64,000 bases of DNA from Prevotella sp. DNF00663 (GTDB lineage: Bacteria > Bacteroidota > Bacteroidia > Bacteroidales > Bacteroidaceae), in assembly GCF_001553265.1 (NCBI RefSeq), contig NZ_KQ960593.1, positions 1 through 64,000 on the forward strand, in the 5' to 3' direction. Below the pieces are notes generated by a model. It was not told the DNA's origin and made no database searches. It saw nothing but the letters and a program-made list of their open reading frames with translations. Positions 9,859 to 18,679 of this stretch are shown here, piece after piece. Made by a program: the position numbers and the translations under genes. The first letter of the stretch is position 1; every line of letters starts with the position of its first letter.

Positions 9859-10786
9859 CAGTATTGTCCACACAGCCATGTCATTGCGTATGTTTGGCTT
9901 GCTTGTAGTGCTGGGTTTGTTGGTTTTATCTTGCAAGCCCACAGTACCATCAAGCATTATCCAGCCTGATGAGATGGAAGATATTCTGTACGATTATCAT
10001 TTGGCTGAGGGTATATCTGCATCGCCCGGAGGCGATAGTAAAGCTTTTGTTACCTATCGGGAAGCCGTGTTTAAGAAGCATGGTATCACTTCTGCCGAGT
10101 TCGATTCATCCATGGTCTATTACTTGAGACATACCGAGAGTCTGGAAAAAATATACGAATCGCTGTCCAAACGATTGAGTGATGAGTCGGCATCTCTTGG
10201 TGGTAGCCAAGGAAGTGGGGCTTATGGGATGCTCTCGGAGAATGGAGATACGGCCAACGTATGGCGTGGTGAGCAATCTATGGTGTTGTCGATGTACGAG
10301 CCATTCAATCTTTATACATTTACTCAAGCGGTCGATACGGCTTATCATCAGGGCGATCGCCTCGTATTGGATTTCGATGCTCAATACATATTCCAAGATG
10401 GTTCGCGCGATGCTGTGGCTGTTTTGGTGGTGAAATATCAGAATGATAGCATCGTATCACAGGTGGTTCATATCAGCGGTGGAAGCCATCAATCGGCTAC
10501 AGTTGAGGATGCCGGGAAGTTGGGAATCAAAGAAGTGAAAGGCTACTTCATGCTTAATACGCGCTCAAATATTTCATCGCGGTCTTCTACTACTTTGCGA
10601 TTGCTGCTCATCAATAATATTCGGTTGATTCGTATGCATGTGAAAGCGGAGCCACAGGTGGTATCTCAAGATAGTACCAAGGTTGCAGGAAAGACGGATA
10701 CGGTACCTCCGACATCATCATCGATGCCGGATGAACGTCCGAGAAGGGTGCCGCCGGTACGAGTACCTATGGGAGGAGTCCACTAA
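9839..10786 (+). CDS. DUF4296-type lipoprotein
   Basis: 315 residues. A hydrophobic segment ends in the lipobox LVLSC, so this is a predicted lipoprotein. The region 'IIQPDEMEDILYDYHLAEG' starts the DUF4296 domain, which is typical of a Bacteroidetes family regularly found after lspA. The C-terminal tail is Pro/Ser/Arg-rich. Function unknown. Alternative starts at 9878 or slightly later would give a shorter signal peptide; the annotated ATG overlaps lspA by 20 bp. The stop overlaps the next ATG (TAATG). Confidence 0.8.
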   Translation: MNIQNHNSIVHTAMSLRMFGLLVVLGLLVLSCKPTVPSSIIQPDEMEDILYDYHLAEGISASPGGDSKAFVTYREAVFKKHGITSAEFDSSMVYYLRHTESLEKIYESLSKRLSDESASLGGSQGSGAYGMLSENGDTANVWRGEQSMVLSMYEPFNLYTFTQAVDTAYHQGDRLVLDFDAQYIFQDGSRDAVAVLVVKYQNDSIVSQVVHISGGSHQSATVEDAGKLGIKEVKGYFMLNTRSNISSRSSTTLRLLLINNIRLIRMHVKAEPQVVSQDSTKVAGKTDTVPPTSSSMPDERPRRVPPVRVPMGGVH

Positions 10787-10992
10787 TGCAGGAATTATCG
10801 CAGCGCATTAAGCGTATAGCAGTGAATACATTGTTGGTAGACGAGTTCTCTATACACCCTGCTGTGGTGGAGTTACAAGGTAACCGTGTACTCTCATTCC
10901 AGCCTTTGACCGAAGAGATTGCCATGACAGAATGGGTTGGAGGTACGTTGCGACTGAAAAAAGAGGGACGTGTGTACAAGGTCAGCATGTAG
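10786..10992 (+). CDS. Conserved small protein of unknown function
   Basis: 68 residues with no signal peptide or membrane segment. The start is coupled to the upstream stop as TAATG, which strongly supports translation. It has alternating hydrophobic and charged residues and a C-terminal strand-rich part (GGTLRLKKEGRVYKV). I do not recognise a domain. The position at the end of the ileS-lspA-DUF4296 run suggests co-expression with envelope genes, but no function follows from that. Confidence 0.7.
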   Translation: MQELSQRIKRIAVNTLLVDEFSIHPAVVELQGNRVLSFQPLTEEIAMTEWVGGTLRLKKEGRVYKVSM

Positions 10993-11079
10993 TCTGCTTA
11001 TGCTTTTATGGTCTTGACGAAAGGAATCTTGACAATTTATTATATAGCAAATAACAACGTTTTAATGGATATTTTAGAT

Positions 11080-12729
11080 ATGGGAAAGAGAAAGATGTCC
11101 CTTCTCATCATGTTGATGATGTCAACATGGGGATTGGCATGTACTAATTTCATTGTTGGAAAGAAAGCCAGTGTGGATGGTAGTGTGATGTGTACATACA
11201 ATGCCGACGACTATGGTATGTTTATAGGACTATGCCATTATCCTGCCGGATTGCACGCTAAAGGTGAGATGCGTAAGATTTATGACTGGGATTCAAAGGT
11301 ATATCATGGTGAGATACCGGAAGCGCCAGTTACTTATAATGTCATTGGTAACATTAACGAGTTCCAAGTTTCCATTGGAGAAACTACTTATGGAGGTCGT
11401 GAAGAAATGGTCGATACCACCGGTATCATCGACTATGGTTCGCTTATTTATCTTGGATTGCAACGTTCGCGTACGGCTCGTGAGGCTATACAGGTGATGA
11501 CTAAGCTTGCCGAAACCTATGGTTATAACAGCGAGGGTGAGACGTTTACCATCTGCGATCCCAACGAAGCGTGGATAATGGAGATGATGGGAAAAGGTCC
11601 GGGTAGCAAGTCTGTGGTCTGGGTTGCCCAGCGTATACCCGACGATGCTATCTGTGCGCATGCCAATCAGAGTCGTATTGGCAAGTTTGACATGAAAGAT
11701 AAGGCCAACGTGATGTACAGTAAGGACGTTGTTTCGTTTGCTATTTCTAAAGGTTGGTATAGTGGTAAAAAGGCCGACTTCTCTTGGAAAGAGGCTTATG
11801 CCAAGCCCGATTTCTCCGGACGTCGCTTTTGTGACGCTCGTGTATGGTCGTTCTTCAACCGCTTCAAGGCTGGTTTTGAGCGCTATTTGCCATGGGCTGA
11901 GGGGAAAGATCCCAATGCAGAGGATATGCCATTGTGGATTATCCCCGATAAAAAATTGAGTCTGCAAGATGTTGAGATGGCCATGCGTGACCATTATGAG
12001 GGTACTCCTTTGGCTACCGACAGTGCGGATATGGGCAGCGGTATTTGGCAAATGCCATATCGCCCAACGCCGTTGATGTTCAAGGTTGATGGTAAGGAGT
12101 ATTTCAATGAGCGTCCGGTGAGCACACAACAGACAGGCTTCTCGTATGTAGCACAGTTGCGTGGATGGTTGCCAAGGGAAATTGGCGGTATTCTTTGGTT
12201 TGGTAACGACGACGGCAATATGGTGGCATATACACCTATTTATTGCGGTAATAAGATACAACCTAACTGTTATAATACGCCCGGCGCCGATGCTGTGACA
12301 TTCTCAATGGATAATGCTTACTGGGTATGTAACTGGGTTAGCAACATGGTATATCCTCGCTACAGCCAAATGTTCCCCGAACTGAAGGCTGTACGTGATA
12401 GTCTTGAGCAGTCGTATGTGGCAGCACAGAAGGGTGTGGAAGACAAGGCTATGCAGCTTTATACATCGGATAAGGCGGCAGCAGTGAAGTATCTCAATGA
12501 TTATAGTAACCAGCAGGCAGAGCAGATGTTGGCGCGTTGGAAACAATTGGCTATGTATCTCATCGTGAAATACAACGATATGACGGTGAAACCTACCGAT
12601 GCCAATGGTCGATTCAAGCGTACCGCTACAGGACTCGGAGCTCGCGTCGTGCGTACAGGATACCCCGATGCATTTGCGAAAAAGCTGGTTCAATCTACCG
12701 GAGATAAGTTTGAAGTACCTCGAAAGTAA
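11080..12729 (+). CDS. C69-family dipeptidase (Ntn hydrolase), exported
   Basis: 549 residues. A signal-like hydrophobic N-terminus ends at ...WGLA and is followed directly by CTNFIVGKKASVDGS, the hallmark of peptidase family C69, in which the cysteine exposed after processing is the nucleophile. The body contains the usual NANQSRI-type and 'NAYWVCNWVSN' segments. It likely hydrolyses dipeptides in the periplasm; exact specificity is unknown. The start at 11080 gives a short basic n-region; ATG 11065 or the upstream GTG-type start are alternatives. Repeat copy 2 and a hairpin terminator follow its stop. Confidence 0.88.
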   Translation: MGKRKMSLLIMLMMSTWGLACTNFIVGKKASVDGSVMCTYNADDYGMFIGLCHYPAGLHAKGEMRKIYDWDSKVYHGEIPEAPVTYNVIGNINEFQVSIGETTYGGREEMVDTTGIIDYGSLIYLGLQRSRTAREAIQVMTKLAETYGYNSEGETFTICDPNEAWIMEMMGKGPGSKSVVWVAQRIPDDAICAHANQSRIGKFDMKDKANVMYSKDVVSFAISKGWYSGKKADFSWKEAYAKPDFSGRRFCDARVWSFFNRFKAGFERYLPWAEGKDPNAEDMPLWIIPDKKLSLQDVEMAMRDHYEGTPLATDSADMGSGIWQMPYRPTPLMFKVDGKEYFNERPVSTQQTGFSYVAQLRGWLPREIGGILWFGNDDGNMVAYTPIYCGNKIQPNCYNTPGADAVTFSMDNAYWVCNWVSNMVYPRYSQMFPELKAVRDSLEQSYVAAQKGVEDKAMQLYTSDKAAAVKYLNDYSNQQAEQMLARWKQLAMYLIVKYNDMTVKPTDANGRFKRTATGLGARVVRTGYPDAFAKKLVQSTGDKFEVPRK

Positions 12730-12738
12730 TTTATTGGA

Positions 12739-12830
12739 TTTGTTGCAGAGGTTTGTCAGCATTGTTGTTGAGCCTTTGCAGCATTGCTGTTTGGCTTTCG
12801 CAGAGATGTTGCGAAATATCTGCAGTAATC
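12739..12830 (+). repeat. Dispersed triple 22-bp element, copy 2
   Basis: Left flank TTTGTTGCAGAGGTTT (12739-12754), units at 12755-12776, 12777-12798 and 12799-12820, right flank TGCAGTAATC. It begins 9 bp after the C69 peptidase stop and ends before the hairpin terminator at 12843, so it should be part of that gene's 3' UTR. Confidence 0.85.
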
Positions 12831-12842
12831 TCATACAAAATG

Positions 12843-12873
12843 AAAAAGGATGACCATCAGGCCATCCTTTTTT
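12843..12873. terminator. Bidirectional intrinsic terminator between convergent genes
   Basis: A 10-bp stem (AAAAAGGATG, 12843-12852, with CATCCTTTTT, 12863-12872) extends inward by a CC/GG pair. It has a T-run on both strands and serves the C69 peptidase (+) and the lipoprotein gene (-). Confidence 0.8.
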
Positions 12874-12894
12874 ATTATAATATTTGGTTTGAAA

Positions 12895-13488
12895 TTACAA
12901 ACCAAGTTTCTTCATAGCATCGCCAGCTGCTTTTGAAGCGGCTTCGCCAGCTTTTTGTTTAGCAGTTTCCTTTGCTGATTCAACGGTTTCGTTGGCCTTT
13001 GTCTTAGCAGCTTCTTTGGCTGCGTCTACCGTTTTGGCTGCATCTGCTGCGCCGGCTTTAGCTGCATTGACAGCATCATCAGCTGTTGCGGCAACGTCGG
13101 TAGGCAGATTCTTAATACCAGTGATAAGTGTATTCACCGTAGCATTGTCTCCAACGACGCTCTTGATTTGGTCAGCGTGCTCTGTAACGAACTGTTTAAC
13201 GGTCTCAGCATATTTCTTAGCCTCTTCTAAGTTGCCGGATTTAACGAGTTCAGCATACTTAGCCTTTAAGTCGGTAAGTGTCTGTGTTAGGTCTTTACCG
13301 TTCTTTTCGGTGAGTTGGGTGTTCAATAAGCTAATGACATCTTGAGCTGATTTAACAGCGGTTGCGGCTGTATCAACAGCAGCTGCTACTGAATCTGAAT
13401 CAACAACTTGTGATGCACTCTTGGTCTGATTGCCACAGCTAGCCAATGTCAAGGCTACAGCTATGGCTGCAAAAAAGATTTTTTTCAT
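12895..13488 (-). CDS. Ala/Lys-rich lipoprotein with helical repeats, unknown function
   Basis: 197 residues. The signal peptide ends in a lipobox (TLASC), so it is a predicted lipoprotein. The middle part (about 45-125) is helical. The C-terminal 70 residues repeat an Ala/Lys/Thr/Glu pattern of about 11 residues (AAKTVDAAKEAAK, ANETVESAKETAK, AGEAASKAAG). This resembles apolipoprotein/LEA-like amphipathic helices. Such low-complexity helices resemble many unrelated proteins, so no function is assigned. A TATATTTG box lies at 13524-13531 (minus strand). It shares the terminator at 12843 with the convergent gene. Confidence 0.8.
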   Translation of the reverse strand: MKKIFFAAIAVALTLASCGNQTKSASQVVDSDSVAAAVDTAATAVKSAQDVISLLNTQLTEKNGKDLTQTLTDLKAKYAELVKSGNLEEAKKYAETVKQFVTEHADQIKSVVGDNATVNTLITGIKNLPTDVAATADDAVNAAKAGAADAAKTVDAAKEAAKTKANETVESAKETAKQKAGEAASKAAGDAMKKLGL

Positions 13489-13575
13489 TGCGTTCTCTAA
13501 TTTAATTGATTAATAAATTGCTACAAATATAGGCCATTTTTAGATGTGTTGCACTTTCTTTGAGTTAATAATAAC

Positions 13576-13611
13576 AAAAAAGAGAGCTGTAAAATGATTT
13601 ACAGCCCTCTT
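13576..13611 (-). terminator. Intrinsic terminator of nifJ
   Basis: A 14-bp stem with one mismatch (13580-13593 with 13598-13611, core AGCTGTAAA/TTTACAGC) is followed on the minus strand by TTTTTTG, about 25 bp past the nifJ stop. Confidence 0.85.
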
Positions 13612-13635
13612 CGATAGTTATTTTATCTGAATTGC

Positions 13636-16600
13636 TTAAATGGTTTCAGACCAATCTTCCTTCGTCTTACGAACGTAGCTCTGGTAGCGTAGCTTAGCCA
13701 TTTGCTCGGCAGCAGCAAACAATTCTTCTGCCTCATTAGGATAAGCTTTCTGTACAGAAAGGTAGCGTACCTCGCCTAAGAGGAAGTCGCGGAACTTGCT
13801 CCAGTCAGGCTCTTTAGAGTCGAGTGAGAACGGGTTCTTTCCTTCTTCAGCCAATTGAGGATTGTAACGCCACAAGTGCCAGTAGCCACTTTCAACTGCG
13901 CGACCCTCTTCGGCTTGGCTCTTGCCCATACCACCCTTAGCTTTCAAGCCGTGGTTGATACAAGGAGCGTAAGCGATAACCAATGATGGTCCGGGATAAG
14001 CTTCAGCTTCGCGGATGGCCTTCAAGGTCTGTGCTTGGTCTGCACCCATTGCAATCTGAGCTACATATACGTATCCGTAGGTTGTTGCCATGAGTCCGAG
14101 ATCCTTCTTACGGATTCTCTTACCTTGAGCAGCAAACTGTGCGATGGCACCCAGAGGAGTCGATTTAGATGACTGACCACCGGTGTTAGAGTAAACCTCT
14201 GTATCCAATACGAGGATATTTACGTCTTCACCAGAAGCAATTACGTGGTCGAGACCACCGTAACCAATATCGTATGAAGCACCGTCACCACCGATAATCC
14301 ACTGTGAACGCTTCACCAAATAGTGGTCAAGTGTCTTCAACTCAGCGCATGTGGGGCATCCGTTGGCAGCACCTTCAGCAATCATTGGCTTCAACTTTGC
14401 AGTAGCTTCTTTAGAAGCAGCGGCATCGTCCTTACCGTCAATCCATGCTTGAGCAGCCTCTTTGAACTCTGCTGGAGTATCGTCTTTAGCAATAAGCTCA
14501 TTCAACAGCAGTGTGATGCGCTCTTTCATCTTCTTGTTTCCGAGTGCCATACCCATACCGAACTCGCAGAAGTCTTCGAACAATGAGTTGTCGAAAGCAG
14601 GACCTTGTCCGTTTTCATTAGTGGTATAAGGAGTAGAAGGCAAAGAAGCTGAGTAGATAGAAGAACATCCTGTAGCGTTGGCAATCATCTCTCTGTCGCC
14701 AAAGAGCTGAGAAATCAACTTCACATAAGGAGTCTCACCACAACCGGCACAAGCACCTGAGAACTCAAACAAGGGTTGAGCGAACTGTGAATTCTTCACA
14801 TTGCTCTGTACATCTATCATGTGTTGCTTGCTCTTTACGTTCTTTGCGAGGTAGTTCCAGTTGTCAATCTGCTTCTGTTCGTGTGTGAATGGAACCATAG
14901 CAAGAGCCTTACCCTGCTTGTTACCGGGACAAACGTCAGCACAGTTACCACAACCTACACAGTCGAGTGTGCTTACCTGAATGCGGAAGTGCATACCTGC
15001 CATAGGCTTTGGAACCTTCATTTCGAGTGTCTTATCGTCGAAGCCCTTCAGCTCTTCTTCGTCGAGAACAAACGGACGGATACATGCGTGAGGACAAACA
15101 TAAGCACACTTGTTACACTGGATACAGTTCTCGGCAGTCCACTCTGGGTGGAATGCTTCTACACCGCGCTTCTCGAATGCAGAAGAACCATTTGCCATGG
15201 TACCGTCAACCATGTCGTATTTAACGAAATCTGAAACCTTCAAGAGGTCGCCTACTTGTCCGTTGATAGGACGAACAATCTCCTTGATGTATGCGGGAGC
15301 ATTGTCTGTAGTGTCTTCAGCGTCGTCTGCGAGGTTAGCCCAAGCTGGGTCAACAGCCAATTGCTTGTATTCACCACCACGATCTACGGCAGCGTAGTTC
15401 TTCTCAACGACATCTTGTCCCTTTGTTCCGTATGACTTCACGATGAATTTCTTCATCTGTTCTACAGCCAAATCAACAGGGATAACCTCTGTGATACGGA
15501 AGAATGCACTTTGGAGGATAGTGTTGGTACGGTTACCCAGACCAATTTCCTGTGCAATCTTCGTAGCGTTGATATAGTAAACAGTGATGTTATTCTGTGC
15601 GAAGTAACGCTTAATCTTGTTAGGAATGAAGTTAGCAAGTTCTTCACCTTCGAAGATTGTGTTCAAAAGGAATGTTCCGTTCTTCTGCAAACCGCGGATA
15701 ACATCGTACATTCTCAAGTAAGCCTGAACGTGACAAGCCACGAAGTTAGGTGTATTTACCTGATAAGTAGAGTGGTTTGGAGAATCTCCGAAGCGCAAGT
15801 GAGAGCATGTGAAGCCTCCAGACTTCTTAGAGTCGTAAGAGAAGTAAGCCTGACAATGCTTGTCGGTGTTATCACCAATGATCTTCACAGAGTTCTTATT
15901 AGCACCTACAGTACCATCGGCTCCAAGTCCATAGAACTTAGCTTCAAACATACCTTCGCCACCCATAGGAATCTCTTCAATCAAAGGAAGCGATGTAAAG
16001 GTAACATCATCAACGATACCTACGGTGAAATGATCCTTAGGCTCAGCTAATTCGAGGTTGTTGAATACAGAGATAATGTGAGCAGGAGTGGTATCTGAAG
16101 ACCCCAAACCATAGCGACCACCAACGATCAGAGGCTTGTTTTCTACATCATAGAATGCACTCTTTACGTCCAGATACAATGGTTCTCCTTCAGCTCCCGG
16201 CTCTTTGGTACGGTCAAGAACAGCAATGCGCTTAACAGTCTCAGGCACAGCAGCGAGCAAATGCTTAACAGAGAATGGACGATAGAGGTGTACTGAAATC
16301 ATACCCACCTTCTTTCCTTGCTTCATCTGATAGTCGATAGCCTCGCGAGCAGCCTCAGTTGCAGAACCCATCAAGATGATAATGTTCTCAGCATCCTTTG
16401 CTCCATAGTAGTTAAAGAGGTGGTATTCACGACCGGTAATATCTGAAATCTTAACCAAATAGTCTTCTATTACTTCGGGAATGTTTTCATAATACTGGTT
16501 GCAAGCTTCACGATGAGTGAAGAAAGTCTCTGGATTTTCAGCGGTACCACGTGTTACTGGGCGCTCAGGAGAGAGTGCACGGTCGCGGAAACGCTTGATA

Positions 16601-17202
16601 TCTTCTGGGTCAAGGAGCTTAGCTACCTCGTCTTGATCGATTTGTTCAATCTTGTGATACTCGTGAGATGTGCGGAAACCATCAAAGAAATTGATGAAAG
16701 GAATGCTTGTCTTCAGAGTCGCAAGATGAGGAACTGCGGTCAAATCCATCACTTCTTGAACTGATCCGGAGCAGAACATAGCGAAGCCAGTCTGCCTACA
16801 AGCCATGACATCTGAATGGTCTCCGAAGATACAGAGAGAGTGTGTAGCGATTGTACGAGCTGATACGTCGAATACACAAGGTAACATCTCGCCCGCAATC
16901 TTGTACATATTAGGAATCATCAACAGCAAACCTTGAGATGCAGTGAATGTTGTTGTCAACGCACCTGCTTGTAGAGAACCGTGCAAAGCACCGGCTGCAC
17001 CACCCTCAGATTGCATTTCCTGAACTGTCACCGTTTGACCGAACAGGTTCTTACGACCCTTGGCTGCCCAAGTATCTACGTGTTCTGCCATCGGAGATGA
17101 TGGTGTGATAGGGTAGATCGCTGCTACTTCTGAGAACATGTAGCTCACATGAGCGGCTGCTTCGTTACCATCACAAGTGATAAACTTTTTTTCTTTAGCC
17201 AT
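13636..17202 (-). CDS. nifJ: Pyruvate:ferredoxin (flavodoxin) oxidoreductase
   Basis: A single-chain PFOR of 1188 residues. It converts pyruvate and CoA to acetyl-CoA and CO2 with reduction of ferredoxin, a central step of anaerobic catabolism. The order is standard: N-terminal pyrimidine-binding region (ITPSSPMAEH near 36), CoA/transketolase-like domains, then two 4Fe-4S clusters (CIQCNKCAYVCP and CVGCGNCADVCP, about 690-760). After these come the cluster cysteines at CAGCGETPY and the thiamine-diphosphate motif GGDGASYDIGYGG...NTGGQ (about 970-1020). It lies 46 bp downstream of the AAA ATPase gene on the same strand. No clear TAnnTTTG box is seen in that gap. Confidence 0.97.
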   Translation of the reverse strand: MAKEKKFITCDGNEAAAHVSYMFSEVAAIYPITPSSPMAEHVDTWAAKGRKNLFGQTVTVQEMQSEGGAAGALHGSLQAGALTTTFTASQGLLLMIPNMYKIAGEMLPCVFDVSARTIATHSLCIFGDHSDVMACRQTGFAMFCSGSVQEVMDLTAVPHLATLKTSIPFINFFDGFRTSHEYHKIEQIDQDEVAKLLDPEDIKRFRDRALSPERPVTRGTAENPETFFTHREACNQYYENIPEVIEDYLVKISDITGREYHLFNYYGAKDAENIIILMGSATEAAREAIDYQMKQGKKVGMISVHLYRPFSVKHLLAAVPETVKRIAVLDRTKEPGAEGEPLYLDVKSAFYDVENKPLIVGGRYGLGSSDTTPAHIISVFNNLELAEPKDHFTVGIVDDVTFTSLPLIEEIPMGGEGMFEAKFYGLGADGTVGANKNSVKIIGDNTDKHCQAYFSYDSKKSGGFTCSHLRFGDSPNHSTYQVNTPNFVACHVQAYLRMYDVIRGLQKNGTFLLNTIFEGEELANFIPNKIKRYFAQNNITVYYINATKIAQEIGLGNRTNTILQSAFFRITEVIPVDLAVEQMKKFIVKSYGTKGQDVVEKNYAAVDRGGEYKQLAVDPAWANLADDAEDTTDNAPAYIKEIVRPINGQVGDLLKVSDFVKYDMVDGTMANGSSAFEKRGVEAFHPEWTAENCIQCNKCAYVCPHACIRPFVLDEEELKGFDDKTLEMKVPKPMAGMHFRIQVSTLDCVGCGNCADVCPGNKQGKALAMVPFTHEQKQIDNWNYLAKNVKSKQHMIDVQSNVKNSQFAQPLFEFSGACAGCGETPYVKLISQLFGDREMIANATGCSSIYSASLPSTPYTTNENGQGPAFDNSLFEDFCEFGMGMALGNKKMKERITLLLNELIAKDDTPAEFKEAAQAWIDGKDDAAASKEATAKLKPMIAEGAANGCPTCAELKTLDHYLVKRSQWIIGGDGASYDIGYGGLDHVIASGEDVNILVLDTEVYSNTGGQSSKSTPLGAIAQFAAQGKRIRKKDLGLMATTYGYVYVAQIAMGADQAQTLKAIREAEAYPGPSLVIAYAPCINHGLKAKGGMGKSQAEEGRAVESGYWHLWRYNPQLAEEGKNPFSLDSKEPDWSKFRDFLLGEVRYLSVQKAYPNEAEELFAAAEQMAKLRYQSYVRKTKEDWSETI

Positions 17203-17248
17203 TTTATTGCAGATAAAATATTAATGAATTGTTTTTGTATATATTTAC

Positions 17249-18436
17249 TTAATACAGAAAACCCAATAGCCATAAAGGTATTCTGTTGTCTTTTCCTATT
17301 TCAGTATTGTAGCGCGCATAGAATGTATCAGGGTTGTATCTTACCTTATGTTCGCTCTTAGCGTCGCATACTCTAAACTTTAAATCGTTGTCTACGATGA
17401 AGTGTTGGTTCTTGCTCCCTTGGTTTACGAGGTGATCTTTCCACAATGCATTCACAAAGAAAGTCTCCATCATGTCCTGCTGGTTTACCTTAATTGGATA
17501 GATGGCATGCATGAGATTAGAATTGTGGAGCATCACCTTCGACGGTTTTTTGGGGAAATCTTGCCCCACTGGATAGATGATATTGATGAGTCGAGCGTCT
17601 GCCAAATACTTGATGTAGTTCATGACAGTGGCTCTACTGGTGTTGATTTCTTCTGCGAGATTGCTGATGTTGGGCGCTTTTGAACCATCAAGTGCTAATA
17701 GATAGAACAGTTTCTTTATCTTTGTGAGGTATTTAAGTTCTATCTGTTTAATCAAGAGAATATCCACTTCCGTCATCATATTCATGGTCTTGAGCAGATT
17801 TTCCGAGAAATTTCTGTTCTCAAGGAAGAATGGATAGAAGCCATGATGCAAATAATCGGGGAAGAATTTCATCGGGCTCACCTTTGGCAGAATCTCTTTG
17901 ACGATGTGCTCGTGATTCTCCAAGATGTCGGACAAGGTATAGGGAGTGAATGAATTACCCGTTAATAGGTTGATATATTCACGAAACGAGAATCCACGCA
18001 GATTGTAACTTTTTACTATACCATTAAGTTCTGGATTTTCCTCCTTTAATCTCATGACACTACTACCTGTAAAGATAATCTTAAGTGCGGGATAATTGTC
18101 GTAGCATTTTTTGAGTTCCGAACTCCAATTTGGCTGCTTAAAGACTTGGTCTATCAGCAAAACCCTACCTCCTCTGTCTATGAAATCGCCTGCAAAATCG
18201 GCAATCCCTCTACCTTGGAAGTAGAAATTGTTCATGTTGATATACAAGCATTGACGGTCGTCTAACTCGAAATGGTCTTTCGCATATTGCAAAAGGAAAG
18301 TTGTCTTCCCTACACCACGCATTCCTTTGATACCAATCATACGGTCGGACCAGTCTATTTCGTCCATCAAAGTGCGATGCACCGGGGCGTTCGTATGTTC
18401 TACCAAATATTTATGCGTGCTGAAGAAAGCTTCCAT
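17249..18436 (-). CDS. AAA+ ATPase of the DUF4143-like family
   Basis: 395 residues. Walker A is GMRGVGKTT at residues 38-46. The Walker B strand reads LLIDQ at 93-97, where relatives usually have LFIDE, so the catalytic glutamate appears replaced by Gln. Sensor-1-like TGSS follows, then a winged-helix region (about 270-320) and a C-terminal nuclease-like segment typical of this family. These proteins are widespread in Bacteroidetes and their role is unclear. The start at ATG 18436 is supported by the full promoter at 18472-18502, which rules out the frame opening at 18493. nifJ follows on the same strand. Confidence 0.82.
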   Translation of the reverse strand: MEAFFSTHKYLVEHTNAPVHRTLMDEIDWSDRMIGIKGMRGVGKTTFLLQYAKDHFELDDRQCLYINMNNFYFQGRGIADFAGDFIDRGGRVLLIDQVFKQPNWSSELKKCYDNYPALKIIFTGSSVMRLKEENPELNGIVKSYNLRGFSFREYINLLTGNSFTPYTLSDILENHEHIVKEILPKVSPMKFFPDYLHHGFYPFFLENRNFSENLLKTMNMMTEVDILLIKQIELKYLTKIKKLFYLLALDGSKAPNISNLAEEINTSRATVMNYIKYLADARLINIIYPVGQDFPKKPSKVMLHNSNLMHAIYPIKVNQQDMMETFFVNALWKDHLVNQGSKNQHFIVDNDLKFRVCDAKSEHKVRYNPDTFYARYNTEIGKDNRIPLWLLGFLY

Positions 18437-18471
18437 ATTTGCCTTGTCAGTTCTTGTATCTATATTCTGTG

Positions 18472-18502
18472 CAAAGATAATCAATATTTCCAAATTTGCA
18501 AA
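18472..18502 (-). promoter_or_regulatory. Bacteroidetes-type promoter of the AAA ATPase gene
   Basis: Minus strand: TTTG (18499-18502), 19-bp spacer, TATCTTTG (18472-18479). The leader to the ATG is about 30 nt. Confidence 0.75.
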
Positions 18503-18679
18503 CTCTAGATAGCAAAATATGCTAAATGCGCGAAAATAATATATCGTATAAAAGAGGTGGCAAAATCGTTGCGGCGAATTGAAATCAAGGAAAAAATATT
18601 TTGAAGTTGAAATGTGGTTCTAAATGCTATTCCTTCGACGGAATATTACTACTTTTGCACTGCTTTTTCTGAATACAAG

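Noticed and set aside
11033-11060. TTGACA...TATATA resembling an E. coli sigma70 promoter before the C69 peptidase
   Set aside because: All clear promoters here follow the TTTG/TAnnTTTG rule and the spacing is short; probably chance AT-rich sequence.
12599-12853. Plus-strand frame through repeat copy 2
   Set aside because: It overlaps the C69 peptidase in another frame and translates the repeat into Cys/Leu-rich noise.
14821-15397. Several plus-strand frames inside nifJ
   Set aside because: They are antisense shadows of a well-conserved gene with no independent signals.
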